Source: Theobroma cacao
Lineage: Eukaryota; Streptophyta; Magnoliopsida; Malvales; Malvaceae
Length of the DNA stretch: 64,000 bases
Assembly: GCF_000208745.1 (NCBI RefSeq)
Contig: NC_030850.1
Span: 12,497,698-12,561,697 of the forward strand
Direction of reading: 5' to 3'
A program made the position numbers and the translations under genes. Below are positions 46,326 through 60,175 of the stretch, piece after piece. The notes beneath the pieces were generated by a model, which was not told the origin of the DNA, made no database searches, and was given only the letters and a program-made list of their open reading frames with translations. Numbering within the stretch: position 1 is the first letter of the stretch; each line of letters opens with the position of its first letter.

Positions 46326-49300
46326 CTAGGAGGGGGAAGCAAAAAGTAAACATGCATTTGTTCCTCCAAAACCAAAAGAATTGGACAATGCAGCTCTAAG
46401 TGGCATTTCCTTTGAAGCAGTCAAAGGCGTGAAAGCATTGTTAAATATGGGATCTGGTTTAGTGACATTAAGTGTCAAAGGTGCAGTTCCCTGCAATAAG
46501 ACACCACAATCACCATTTAGTATAGTTTCAAACTTTCTCAAGTGTACTAAACAGAATCTTTCCAGAAAAGAGAAGAGAATAGTTGGCACCATTAATTAGT
46601 CCACATACTGAAGGAAAAATACATAGACAGGACTCAAATTGGTTCATACAAGTGAGAATTCCTATTATAATCTTGTCATATACTTTCTGAAAAGCTATGT
46701 CCAACTGATAAGTGTTTGAAAGATGCTTTCATCTAAATCATTCAGGAGCAGCTGAACAGAAATACTTACATGGTGTATGGCTAAAACAGTAAAAATTGCT
46801 TCAACAGCCCCGGCTGCACCAAGAAGATGACCAACAGCACCCTGAATATATGGTGATTGTAGCAGTTTTAATGGGGGAAATGGTTGATAAGTAGATGAAA
46901 GCTATTAGCAGGAAAAGAAAACTTATTGAAATCACAGTGACGTGGCATGGCACAGCACTGGGAAAGGCAATATAGCTTTTCCTTTTTCTCCCTAATTCAC
47001 TTCCTCCCTTTTTCCCTCACATCTTTTTGTAAGGGCAAGAAAATGCATAGGACAAGTTGCTGTCTCGCAGATTTGAACTCACAAGCAAAGAAATCTCCTT
47101 AGGTAGAGTTGCCCAGAGTTTTATTGAAAATGCAAGTAGCAGCTAGCAGAAATCACCTAAGATATTATTTCATGGACAGAATTTTGTCTCTTTTAAACTT
47201 ACATCATCTCCATGGTACTTTATTCCTTTCTAATTTGTGGACATTAATGAAACAAGTAAAAAGGACACCAGACCGAAATCAGCCAATTTCAAATTATCTA
47301 GTCAGGTTTGAATATTGATGCATAAATAAGTAATCAAGTGTCATTTTGTCTAAAACACTTAATCATGCAAAATTTATGGGACAAAAGATGTGCCAAGTAA
47401 ACATTGTTCACCTAGATATCTTAAAAGCCAATCTGGTCAGAAATACTGAATTTTACCTTCGTGGAGGAAAAGGCCAAAGCACCTGACGCTGCATGGTCAG
47501 CAAATGTGGATTTGATTGCATTGGCTTCAATTGCATCACCTAAAGAGGTTCAAGAGATGTAAACCACATGCAAACCAGTTTCAATTCCAACTTAAAACAT
47601 CATAGAAAGCAACTTAGAGGTTCAAAAGGTTTTTACCCAAAGGCGTAGAAGTAGCATGAGCATTCACATAATCCACTTGATTAGGATGCAGACCAGACTG
47701 CGAGGGCATGATAAGTAAGCATACGAAAAAGCACAATCTTCTGTTATGTATGAGGGATAGTAGGCATATTTTCAGGGTATCCACAGGATCAAGCGGCAAA
47801 AGAACTAATTAAACAAGTGAACCAACTACTAAAAAACTCTAGAAGCTGAACTGCTGCTCCTTATGGCCATGAAATCATTAAGGTCCACCAACAGATTTTT
47901 CTACATTTTCAAGCACATAGCTCTCAAGCAAGGTTATATCAGATGCAACCACATTCGCATTGCTGCCTAACATGCTGCCAAGCCCAGGAGATATGAACAT
48001 AAACATAAGAAGTTAAACTGCAACTATCCTGTATTTCATCCTTAGAAATGACCCCTGGGATGCAGCAACCCCCTTGAGAATGTTATAGTGCTAAACTGGA
48101 TTGAACACATCCAATGTCAAAAGTAGTTGTGAATACTACTTACTTGGCTTATCCAAAAGAAAAAAGAATATTACTTGTTTCAAGGCACGTGTCATGGCCA
48201 AAATGGCACCTCTTCCATCAGTATGCGGTTGAGTAATGTGATATGCATCACCTAAAGGTCACTATTTGGGTTCAGAAAACAATGATTTTTAAATATTACT
48301 ACCAACACTATTGTAGAATACTTTCAGTTTGAAAACAACCTGACATCCCATATCCACAAATCTCTGCATAAATTTTTGCTCCTCGTCTTTTTGCATGCTC
48401 AAGTTCCTTCATAGCAAAGGAGCATAAAAAACCATTACAAAACAACGGCAAAGATTACAGCCAATAACAAGGGGACGGCATTTGAAATTGAAATATGGAA
48501 GAGAAAACTACAGCTCAATTACCTCTAATACCAAGACACCAGAACCTTCACCTATCCTGGGCTCAAAAAGTATGATAAGTTAGATAATAGAAAATAAGAA
48601 ACAATGGCAATCAATGAGCTAGGCACAATTAACCAGCCAAACTTTACTCACACAAACCCATCCCGACCACAGTCAAAAGGTCGTGAAGCTTCTACGGGGG
48701 AAGAATTGTAATTTGTGGTCAAAGCTCTAGCCCTGGAATTGAAAATAGTAATTGTTATCAGCTAAGTAGAATATGAAATGAGTAAAACAAAGTACTACAG
48801 CATTCTAAAGGGAAAAAAAAAGGGGTTAATAACTCCCCTACTCCCCAGGAGACCTTCTGTCAGACAAAGAAGTATCCAACTGAATTTAATGCCTAATTGC
48901 TTATACACATGTCTCAAAGTCTTGCATTAGAAGTCTCTCTTCTATTATTATTGTTTCTTTAATATAAGAAGTCTAGTTTTCAAATATCCATAAATGCATT
49001 GTGGAATGTTGAGAGAGTTTATGTAAATCCATAACAGCAGATGAAATCAATGAGCATAACGGGCTAAGCCATCCTACTATTTTACAGCATGGTCCGACTT
49101 AACCAATGAGAACTGAAGAGAGTCTTATCAGGCATTAATTTTCAAAATACCGCAACAATCAATTTACTATTGTCACATTTTGGCCATCTAGATGCAATAT
49201 TTCACAGATCCATTCCTGCTGTAACAATTCGCTCAAATTTAGAAGCTTTACTTAATCGAACATGAGAATATCGCTAGTTACGGATCCACTGACAAGGAGA

Positions 49301-51680
49301 AATGACATTTCTATAAAAAAGTTTCTGCCTCGTACTGTTCTGCATATTGACCCTCCATAATCTTTCATACCCTCCTGAATTTCTATCAAAATTTTCAATA
49401 GCCAAAAAAAAAATATAACAGCAAAAAGAAAAAATGAAACTAAATTTTTATCAATTACCTGCAAAATCCAGCTATTGATAAAGCATCAATACTGGACTCT
49501 GTGCCCCCAGCAACCATAACGTCAGCATCTCCAAATTGAACCATCCTCATAGCATCACCAATAGAATGTGCCCCAGTCGCACAAGCAGTCACTGCAGCAT
49601 GGTTTGGTCCCTATATTCAAAAGGGTGACTAGACATGCAACAACAACTTTAATTTTAAGAATACCTTTATTTTTGTTACAAAATCATAACAGAATTATGA
49701 TACAGCAGTCAACTGCTTACTAAGGACAATGACCCCTACATAATCATCATGCATGACAATGGTAGATTAATCAAACTCATTGTCAACTAAATCAATCAAT
49801 TTTAGAACTACTTAAATTTTATTCAAGCTCAAGCTTTTTGTTTCCCAGAAATGACCTGACAGACAAACTAGAAAAATTGTGGACACGAAGCTCCATTCTA
49901 ATCACAACAGTAATGGGCATTAAAAGGAAATCTTGTTCCTTGACTAGGTTTGGATCATTATAAGGCCATAAGCATATCATATATAGAAAAATGCATATAC
50001 ACACCTGGAATCCATATTTCATGCTCACATGACCAGATGCCATGTTGATTAGAATCCTTGGAATGAAAAATGGACTTAGTCGACGAAGACGCTGTATTAA
50101 AAGAGCAGAGATTTCACTTGTCATAACTCTTTCCATAGCCAAGTAGTTCATGTTCCAGCCCATAGCTGACATGAGGAAAGTAATGATGATGACCCTATGA
50201 GCTAGGATGACAATAGAAATACTAATGATCATGACGACAAAATACAAGCAAGAAACCAACCTTCTCACAAATCATTTGTGCTGCATCCAATATATCCCTG
50301 ATACTTCCAGTCCCACCACCTATAGAGACTCCCTGGTTACCCACAAGTTAATAAAGAACAAGTTACTAAACAGAAACTAAAGAAGATCCATATATTGAAT
50401 ATTATCACCAATTTATAAGTGCTCACCGTTCTTTCCTTCTGCTCTTGCTCAGTGGGTACCCATTTTGCATCTTTTAAAGCTTCATCAGCAGCACATAATG
50501 CATAGCTTATAAATCTTGCAATTGATCGATGTTCCTGAACAACAAGTATCATTGATTGTAGCATGCAGAGAATTAGAAAATTCCATCAGACATTTACTTG
50601 TCTTACATAAACGAAGACTCAAAATTAATCTTCGTTAGCATAAATAACTAATCCAGTATCAGGTTAGACAATGCACATCAATTTAAAAAAAATAAAACAA
50701 CTTGGAATTCTCAGATGTCGAAACTTTGGAACAATCACAACAAGGTACAAAGGAAACCTCTTCGCAAGCAGATAGTGTGGAAAATAGTCAAGTCATATTC
50801 AACGCCCAAAACAGCTTGCAAACTAAAACATCCTTCGTAATTGCAACGAAATCAATGTTTTACCATCTCCATAACTTTAATTGCCGAACTTTCTTGCTTG
50901 GCCAGTAACTAAGCAAGTATTTGCATGAATCAGTACCATTCAAGGTAATGTCATATCCACTTCAATATTTACTTAAGAAATTGTTCCTTAGAGTTCTAAA
51001 ACCTAAAAACTTAACATCAATGCACGCACCCAAATTCTACTATTTTTTTTTTTTGAAAGGCAGGCCCAAATCCTACTTTTAAAACACAAAATTTATTCCT
51101 TCCGTAATTCAACACACAAGCCAAAACCTCAACCCACTTCAGAATGCCACATCACAAAGCAACAAACAACACAGTACAATTAATGGGTCATCAAACAAAA
51201 TCAGAAAAAAAAAAAAAAGAGGATTACTTTAGAATTAAGCCAAAGGTCCTCATTGAATTCACCAGGGTTAGTTCCACATGGCACAATTGCAGCAACTCTA
51301 GAAGTTAACTGATCAAAGGTAAGCATCTGAGTTTCTCTATCAAAAGCATTCATCTTTAGATCGTCTGGGGTTAGTGCCCTAATCCCACACTTGCCTTCTA
51401 TCAAATGTTTCCATGTTGTTTCTACCCCGCAGCCAAGTGGGGTCACCATGCCAAGCCCTGAAACCCAAGAACCAAAAATGCGAAAACAAAGTCTTTACCA
51501 AAACTGAAAATTTTTTGTAAGCAAAGAAGAAATGGTAGTGGAGCGAGATGTAATACCGGTGACGACTACCCTTCGGGGAGAGGATAGTGGACGGGAAGGG
51601 AGAGATGTTGAAGAACAAAGGTGACGAGACAGCTGAAAACGACATGTCGTTTTCATTTTACGCCAACAAGGCCTTGCCAT
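46326..51680 (-). CDS. KASM: Mitochondrial 3-oxoacyl-[ACP] synthase (mtKAS)
   Basis: This condensing enzyme elongates acyl-ACP in mitochondrial type II fatty acid synthesis, which supplies octanoate for lipoic acid. The model has 14 exons: 51680-51557, 51457-51228, 50534-50427, 50332-50261, 50091-50005, 49610-49459, 48732-48652, 48556-48523, 48406-48340, 48251-48175, 47697-47637, 47539-47457, 46841-46770, 46490-46326, in phase and giving 470 residues (Arabidopsis mtKAS ~460). The catalytic triad is Cys217 ([13 protein letters not shown]), His358 ([11 protein letters not shown]) and His397 ([10 protein letters not shown]), with Lys392 (SSTKGAVGH); the tail '[14 protein letters not shown]' is typical. 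The leader [20 protein letters not shown] is Arg/Lys-rich and acid-free, a mitochondrial presequence. A GTG two codons upstream is in frame, but ATG 51680 is the start. Confidence 0.95.
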
Positions 51681-51699
51681 GGCCACCAGTTTGGTTGGT

Positions 51700-54600
51700 C
51701 CGAGACAGGGTTTAACTTAAGCAACTGCTAAACCCCGTAGAAGGGGAAATCAATACCATCAACCCATCAAGTAATCATTCCGGCTAGGCGATTGAAACCT
51801 GGCAATTATGATGTTGACACCTGGCCTTTTATGTTTGAGTTGTGCGAAACGACGACGTGGCCTTTTTTTTTAATTCAATTTTTTTATTTGATTAATTTTG
51901 CTGGAGAGAGAGGAGAGAACTACGCTTCGAGGGCAAGATCGAGACAAAAAAACGAAAATAGAAAGGGGAGAAAGAAAATAAAAAAATGTTATCAGAAAAA
52001 GAATCTTTTTCTGAATTTATATATTGTTATAGAAATGAACAACGCAGCAAGGATTTTACGTCGTAGGATGAAAACAATGTTTATAAAACTGTCAATGATA
52101 AAAATATAAAATAATTTAAATAAAATAATTTATATAAAAATTATACAAATAATTCTAAATACGAGTTATTTAAATGCAAAATAAATATATTTTTTAATAA
52201 TTATTATATGCTAAGATTTGACATATTTAATTGAACTCAATAGTTTTTTATAAAATTAAAAACATCTATTATTGAATCAATATTAAATCACAAATGATTT
52301 TTTTTTCAATATGAATGATTAACGAAGTTTTATGAAAATCATTTGACATTCTATTATGATTCTCGTCCTTAACAAATTACTGACTAAAAGTTTTTTATAC
52401 AAAAAATACTGATAGCAAGCAAAAGAGTGTAAGGAAAAAAATAACTTTCTATATCTATTTGGTAAAAAAAAAATAGAACAGAAAATGAGTGGTTGTGTGG
52501 TCTTGGGAAGTGAGATTTGGGGAATAATCATAGTGCAATAGATGTTATTTAATCTCTAAGCTTATTAAAATTAGTTGTTAACTAAATGTTGTAGGGCATT
52601 TTACTGAACAAAAAAATTATTGTAAAGATAAAATTATAAAATTTTTAAAAATAAAAGTATATTATAAAAATTTTAAAACTTTTGAGTGGGCATGAGCCCT
52701 ACTAGCCCCATTCCCTCCACCTTTGGAAATGAATGAGGTGTATATATAAATCGTAACGTTTGAATCCGAGAGCTCGACTGATCAACTCAAAAAAGGGAAT
52801 CGACATCAATTTTTTTGTCTAAATTTAATTGACCACTTAATTTGAATTTATTTTTTCTAATGATATCTTAAACTTGAGTTAAATTCATTAGAAAAAATAA
52901 GTTTTAATCTACGAAACAAAATTGGATTTATGCATACAATTACATGCGAAGAATTATTAGCATTCCGTTACGCTTGTTTGAAGAACTATATCAAAACATC
53001 ATTTGTTATTTAATTTTAGCCTTAAAGAATAACCCCTAACTAATTATCAACCCACGCTATGTTGTTGGAGTTATTAATTGATATATAATTTTAAAATCAT
53101 TTTGTATGTAGATTATTCGAAATAGTAAAATCATTTGATCATGAAGTAGCTATGGAATAGGTTAGGTAGGAGTTTATTATAATAATATCATACATTACAA
53201 AATATATAAAAGTTGTTTAATGTATGGTGATGAACAATTGAATGCTTTATTGTCCAAAAAATAAGACAAACTTTGATATGTACAAATCGTTTCAAAATAT
53301 GCAACATCAATTTTTGGACAGCATCAAGCAAGTAACATGGCGTTTATGAAGCAACAAAAACTCATGTCACACCAGTGATTATAGATCTTCAGCCATGTTT
53401 GTCTCGTCCATGTTTAGCGTTGCAAGAAATATTAAATAAGAGATGGTCCATTTAAGATAAAAAAAATATGATAAGAATATGCAGAGAGATTATTTTGCTA
53501 TTGATCTTTGATGAATAATCAGCAATGAAAACAAATTATAATGCAATAGATAAGACATAACATGTGTTAAAGAAAAAAGTTGTTCTTTTTTCCTATGCCT
53601 TTGCTACAATAAAAATGAAAATTGAAAGTTTCCCATAAAAAAATGACTATAATCGTTTACATGATGGCAGGTGAGTATAAAGGTGAGTTTCTGAATAAAA
53701 AAAAAATTGAGCAAATCTGGAAGAAGAGAGCACATCAATATATCGATTTTTTTTTACCTTTTCAAATCTTTTACAAAAAAAGGATGAATAAAGAAAGGGA
53801 AATGAATTTGGATAACATATTTGAACCTTTTGCAACACTCTTTCACATGTCTATCGCTATCAAGTAATTATTTTCTTCAATTAAAAAGATGGAAAGAACA
53901 AAAAAAAATTAATTAGTTCAAAGGAAAAGAGTGAATAGATTATCTAATATAGAAACTAGCAACAAACTCTCAAAAATAGAAACAGCAACATTATGATTGA
54001 GAAAATATCATAAATGTATATCATCAAACTCAGAAAAGTACCCAACACAAATAACTAAAGCAAATTAAATGAAAAAGTTATGTTGTAGCTTTAATCAAAA
54101 ACAATATATAAGGGTTTGAACAATATGATGATGAAAGATTCTGAAATCTGTTCAAATGAATAGAATTTAATGTGAGCACAAAGAATATCTATGTCACTAA
54201 ACATGCTGTAACTTTAGATGCAAAACCAAGAGCATCCAATACATTATGTCCGAGCTTCAAAAATAAGACAACAAGCAAGATATCATATTATTTTGTGATC
54301 TCTAAAAAACACCAGCATAAAAAAAAAAAACAAAGTTCAATTATTCATAAGGAATAGCACATTTAGTTTCAAAAGTCAAAAGTGTTAGTGAAAGGATAAT
54401 AATGTTCCAAGATATCAACTACAAACTCAGAACACATCTAAGCATGTGCCAACACTCTTCAACTACACTACCTTTGGAAACTGGAATTATATCCCTTTTT
54501 AAGCGATTGCCCTTCAAAATGTCAAAGCTTAAAAAATAAAACCACAAGTAAGATACTGAAACTTATTCTACGGAAAAACCGAAGTAAACAAAGAGAAGAA

Positions 54601-55442
54601 GTAAAGAATGAAAGTAGATAAATAAAGCAAATAAAGGAAGAAATAAACATAAGAGACAAACACTACATTGAAAAGACCACAAAAAAATGAAAAAAAAAAT
54701 TACCTAATATTTGACATCCCCATCCCCATTTTAATTCCACATCAACTATCCTTGCATGTCACCCTCGTGTGGTTAGAGTCAATTGTATAATGCCCTTTTG
54801 CCCCCATAGCACCTCCAAAACTATTTTTAGAGTTTTCTGCATCTCTTGTGTTGAACATTGAACTTGCAATGCAAAAAACTAGAGAATTTTTAGGTCAAGT
54901 ATTTAGACCAAACATTCAATGTAAAGGATATAGTGACGTTAAACTTGGATTTCGTTTATAATGATGCACGGGAAGATGGTCAAAACTTGGATTCTTAAGG
55001 TATGCGAATAAATACAACAGTTGCACATGATTTTATTCAAGCTAGCCACGAAAAGATCCTAAACATAAGTAGAAAATGTTGCTGTTTTGAATTGTTGGAA
55101 GTTATGCTAAAATCAATTCAAGATGGAATTGCTAGTTCAAACTTATGTAATGGGTTACATTTCTGTCAAGCATATGCAAACTCACCGCCATAATCATTGA
55201 GGCAGCAAACATTGGAATTGGACAAAAAATCCACAATAGCAAAGTATTGGCATTGTAAACCATATTCACACACACCTAATAACACCGGAATGATCTTTAC
55301 GCCTCAAATCCTCCACTTGTGATTTTGAACCAATACCTTCAGACCAGAAAAACAATTTCCAAATGTAGAGAATTTAGACAAAGGCTCAAAATAGAAAACA
55401 AAATAAGGAATACAAAAAGGGAGGGGCACGTAGGAAAGGAGT
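51700..55442. other. AT-rich intergenic region without genes
   Basis: About 3.7 kb. The first 250 bases are the mtKAS promoter side, the rest is AT-rich with poly(A)/poly(T) runs and many stops. Short open frames (e.g. 51792-52109, 53622-53867, 55002-55193) are Lys/Asn-rich and match nothing known. A B-box-like motif (GTTTGAATCCGAGAGC, 52768-52783) could be a SINE trace, not provable. Confidence 0.5.
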
Positions 55443-58400
55443 GCAAGTGTCAAGCCCAGCTTTATAATATATTTGCCATATTGTATAGATACTTGATAGA
55501 ATGTCTACATACTTGAATGCCTCAGAAATCGTTAAAAGACGATATTGTACCTAATGGTACAATTAAGTTGATTTAAGCCTCGAACTAGTCCAAATAGAGA
55601 TTTTAAGATACATTCGAGAGTTATTGAACCTTAGAATCACTTAATATGGTGATTTGGAGTTCAGAGATTGATTTAGAGTTAAATTGGAATTTTCATAACG
55701 TAGGGGTAAAATAGTCATTTTGCCACCCGAGGGCAAAATTGGAATGGTGGATGAAATTTTGATCAAGTTTGACTATTGGAACATAATTTGAGCTTGAGAA
55801 GTGAAAAATTTTAATTTCAACATTTTTTTTAGCATAAGGGTAAAAAGGTCATTTTACGTGTCTATGGTGGCAAAATTGGAATTTTTGAAATTTTGCACCA
55901 CCATGACACTTGTCAAGCCCTTGAATTTTACCTATTATACTTTGGATAATTGAGATATTTTATGTGGTGGTGGGAGAATGCTTAATTATTAAGTTTAAAA
56001 ATGGACCAATTAAAAGGTGACACATGGCAAGCTTTAGTTATTTTAATATTTCCTTTAAAAAAAAAAAACCAGCGCACACCTCTCTTATTTCATTCTTCAT
56101 GGTCGGCTAAGACAAGAACAAAGAGAAAAAAGAAGAGAACAAACCCTAGTGAGCAAAAATTCAAGGGAAAATTGGTGGATTTCAAGGAATTAAGAAAGTA
56201 AAGGTAAAATTTCTTGATTTTAGCTTGTGATCTACCTTTCCTATGCATTCTTTTTCATTTTTCATGGTTGAGAATCAAGTTTGCATGAAGACACCTTTGC
56301 TGGCTGGACATGGGCGAAGGGGTTTTGATCTTGGATTTAGCTAGATTTCATGTTATTCTAATGTTTTTTGTTGTTTGGTGATGTTTAGCATAGAAAACAA
56401 GCAAGAAATTTCATGCCCTCCATTCACACCCATTGGCTGAATTTTTCAAGAGAGAAATTGAAAAATGGACTTTGATGAATTTCATGTTATTTAGGTATTT
56501 TTAGTTGTTTTATGATGTAAAGTGTAAAAATCAAGCATGAAAAACCACATATTATTCATGAACCCTCCATGGCCGAATTTTTCCAAGAGAAAATGTTGAG
56601 GATGATTTTGCTATAATTCATGTTATTTAGCTTATATTTGATGATTTTGAGTATTGGAAGTGAAATGATTTTATTTGGAGTTGAATTGGATATTTTGGCC
56701 AATTAACCGGCTTATAGTGTGAATTAGGTCAATACCATTTCAGCCCCATACACAATTGAATCTACGTAGAACACCATATTTAGATAATAATCTGAACATT
56801 TCACATCCCATTTCATGCATTTATATAGAGCCTAAATTAGTTTTATAACGGTTTAGCACAAATATAGTAAATTGCTTGTTGTGCATTATGTCTAGGTGGT
56901 GAAACTTCCGATAAGGGTAAGGAGATTGTACCCGAAGACTGGGATTAGGAGTACCTTGATTCTCGATATTGTGAGTAACCTTATTAATGTGTTAATTATC
57001 TAAAGTAGTTTTTATTCGTTTTTGTGATTTTATAGAAAAATGAGTTTAAATGGTAAATCCTTATGTTTTATAAGTAAAATGTGATTAAATGAAATGAGTT
57101 TTATAAATCATTTTGAAATTGAATGATGATTTCAGAAATTGAGTAATTGGAGACTGTTTGATTGTGTTGTAAATTTATGGTTTGAATTGAATGGCTTATG
57201 GTGATATTAGCATGAATGGCTGAATTGGAAATCGTGTTGAAATTGTATGAACTGTTTGTTTTGCCTTAATAGGCTGGGTAGTAATATAATTGCTATGTCA
57301 TGTTGTCGAAACTTTTATTGATTTGGTGGGATATTGATTAGTCACTGCAGTGGTGGGTTTCCATGGACTAGCCTAGTAGAGAGGGGCATGGTAAACCCGA
57401 TTATATTTTACCTCGATACGAGAGGCGTAGAAGGTATCTCCTGAGGTAAAGCTTTGGAGTTCACTTCACGTTGAACCACCACGTGAGGGTGAACTCAGCC
57501 AACGCCAAGGAATGACTATGTTTTAAAAGGTACAAATATGATTTATGAATATATGTCTTTTCTTTAACAACCTTGGCGAACTCGGTTGGATGCCTCTGAT
57601 CAAGGTATCCTCGAGAATGAGTTTTGGCACGGGCCAAGTTTTTAAGACATTCATAAGCCATGTTGATTATTTGAGTGAAATGAATTTATTTTATTTAGTT
57701 GAAATGAGTTTGAAACGTTATGAATCATAGAACAATAAACTATTTTAAGTTGTCTCCATTTACTCGACTTTATATATTTTAGATGATGTTTGTTTATTCA
57801 TTGAGTTTATATAAACTCACCACCCTCATTTTCACTCATTTCAGGCTCAGGACAGTCAGTAAATAGCTGATTACGTCGAGGGTTATTATTGAACTCGCCT
57901 CCTCATAAATTGTAAGTCCACAGCCTTTGTTACCTTTGGTCATTCGAGGACCCACACGTCATTATAAATTAAATTACATACTCTGGTTATCTGTGTTACC
58001 GTATATATGAATTTATTTTGCTTTTACGTTGTAAAAATTATTCACGTAATGTTTTGTAAATATTGTTTTATAAGAAAATAAAATATTTTATTCTATTAGT
58101 TACGATTTCACTCTAAATGAATGTTTTAGACATAAAAACTTGTTTTTAGTTATGAAATGTGTATTTTCCCCCATGTGTTATATTTTCAACAAGTTTCAAA
58201 TTTTTTTAAAAAAATGACCAAAATGCCCTTGTGAGACAAAAAATATTTTTTTTATTGTTTCAATTTGGAAATAGCTTATAATCTTTTAAAATATGATGTT
58301 TAGTAATTATTGCTCACAAGGGAGGTGAGAAAACTGAAATTAAGCCTTACGAGGTTTCGGTTGGCATTTCGGGTAATGAATGTCTATCGAGACATCGCGG

Positions 58401-58444
58401 TGGTTATCACAAGCTCGAAGGGAGTACTAGGTCGTGACTGCAAG
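55443..58444 (+). mobile_element. Solo LTR (2,992 bp) with 5-bp target-site duplication GCAAG
   Basis: The LTR runs 55448-58439, beginning TGTCAAGCCCAGC and ending AGTACTAGGTCGTGACT, i.e. TGTCA..TGACA-type ends with a changed last base. GCAAG occurs immediately before (55443-55447) and after (58440-58444), as expected for a target-site duplication. There is no internal region or second LTR within it, so it is a solo LTR left by LTR-LTR recombination. It is the inverted counterpart of the minus-strand LTR at 1-2318. No open frame over 70 codons resembles a protein. Superfamily is unknown; the length suits a large Ty3/gypsy or non-autonomous element. Confidence 0.85.
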
Positions 58445-58509
58445 AATTAAAAAAAAAAATGCAAAGACAGGGGAGATCTCAACAACCATCTCCTAAATGA
58501 GCCAAATTT

Positions 58510-58625
58510 TTGAAACCTTTAAAAATTTGGTGTGGGAGCAGAAAAGGTGCTGCTGAGTTCAATCGAAGAGTCTCAAACATTGGCCATTCTAATGTGACTG
58601 TTGATGCATCAATTCTAACATGTAA
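58510..58625 (+). repeat. Direct repeat partner of 61270-61350
   Basis: AAATTTGGTGTGGGAGCAGA followed by AAAGGTGCTG and CAAACATTGGCCATTCT matches AAATTTGGTGTGTGAGTAGA..AAAGGAGCT..CAAACATTGCCTATTCT at 61278-61340, same strand. The two copies bracket the tandem-repeat family, the gap and the hairpin region. Confidence 0.6.
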
Positions 58626-60175
58626 TATCAGAAGTGTCGTAACGTGCGGGTCCGTGAACCAGACCGCTAGACATGAATGTGAAAACTCACTAAAAAATTA
58701 AACTAGGAGTCGCCACCAATCTTTTTTTTACTAGGTGCGATTGGCCACCTATTGACTCGATTCTAATCGATGAAAACTTAAATTAATTTTAAGCCTACCG
58801 AAAAGAACCTTAAACCGGTCTACAATTTTCTGGATCTAGGTTCGGGAGTACGGTTACGCCCGGAGAAGGATTAGCACCCCTCGGACGCCCGTTCCATGAA
58901 CAGTACCATTTTTAGATTATTCTATTGGGCTTTAATTTTTTAATTTCACTAAATTTCCTTAATTATTATTTTTTATTTTATCTCCTATTTAACCTAAAAT
59001 GGAATGCAAATGGGTGGCGAGATGAAATGCATGGCGTGAGATAAAAATACCGGACAAATAACCTTTTATCGAGGATATTTTTCGAATCCGCCCATCATAC
59101 TGGTGGGACTCGAGATATTCTCTCACCTANNNNNNNNNNNNNNNNNNNNNNNNNNNNNNNNNNNNNNNNNNNNNNNNNNNNNNNNNNNNNNNNNNNNNNN
59201 NNNNNNNNNNNNNNNNNNNNNNNNNNNNNNNNNNNNNNNNNNNNNNNNNNNNNNNNNNNNNNNNNNNNNNNNNNNNNNNNNNNNNNNNNNNNNNNNNNNN
59301 NNNNNNNNNNNNNNNNNNNNNNNNNNNNNNNNNNNNNNNNNNNNNNNNNNNNNNNNNNNNNNNNNNNNNNNNNNNNNNNNNNNNNNNNNNNNNNNNNNNN
59401 NNNNNNNNNNNNNNNNNNNNNNNNNNNNNNNNNNNNNNNNNNNNNNNNNNNNNNNNNNNNNNNNNNNNNNNNNNNNNNNNNNNNNNNNNNNNNNNNNNNN
59501 NNNNNNNNNNNNNNNNNNNNNNNNNNNNNNNNNNNNNNNNNNNNNNNNNNNNNNNNNNNNNNNNNNNNNNNNNNNNNNNNNNNNNNNNNNNNNNNNNNNN
59601 NNNNNNNNNNNNNNNNNNNNNNNNNNNNNNNNNNNNNNNNNNNNNNNNNNNNNNNNNNNNNNNNNNNNNNNNNNNNNNNNNNNNNNNNNNNNNNNNNNNN
59701 NNNNNNNNNNNNNNNNNNNNNNNNNNNNNNNNNNNNNNNNNNNNNNNNNNNNNNNNNNNNNNNNNNNNNNNNNNNNNNNNNNNNNNNNNNNNNNNNNNNN
59801 NNNNNNNNNNNNNNNNNNNNNNNNNNNNNNNNNNNNNNNNNNNNNNNNNNNNNNNNNNNNTATTTATTTATTTAATGTCATGTATATTGTATTTTCACAA
59901 ATTAATTATTTATTATATGTTTGAATTATTATTATTTTTTATCATTTATTATTTATTATTTATTATTTATTTATTATTTTTATCAAGTAATTTTTTTGGT
60001 ATAGTCAAACTCTTTATTTATTAAGAATTTCAGAATCTTGAAATCGAGGCCCTCCCATCGTACTGGTGGAGCCTTGATTCAGATTTCGAACCTAGGGAAT
60101 ATCGGCCCAAGATTGCGACTTATCGTATCCCGATCGATTATCCCATCATCGGCATCAAATTGAGCAGTTATCTTA
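58626..60175 (+). repeat. Second copy of the left-edge tandem-repeat family, with gap inside
   Basis: The left part (58640-59129) starts TGTCGTAACGTGCGGGTCCG and contains the GAGTACGGTTACGC..GGATTAGCACC segment shared with 2570-2620. The right part (59861-60175) contains units with CCCATCGTACTGGTGGAGCC, ATATCGG and CCATCATCGGCATCAAATT, homologous to the units at 3385-4110; the unit just before the gap (59091-59110) has a similar CCCATCATACTGGTGGGAC. The missing 731 bases presumably hold more units, which would explain the gap. It is probably a noncoding portion of a large LTR element. Confidence 0.55.
59130..59860. other. Assembly gap (731 N)
   Basis: Run of N. Any open frame spanning it is an artefact. 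Confidence 0.99.

Noticed and set aside
47036..47100. Possible SINE in an mtKAS intron (B-box-like GAGTTCAAATCTG on the minus strand)
   Set aside because: Only one box is convincing and no A-tail or target duplication was found.
59103..59924. 273-codon plus-strand frame
   Set aside because: Nearly all of it is the 731-N gap.
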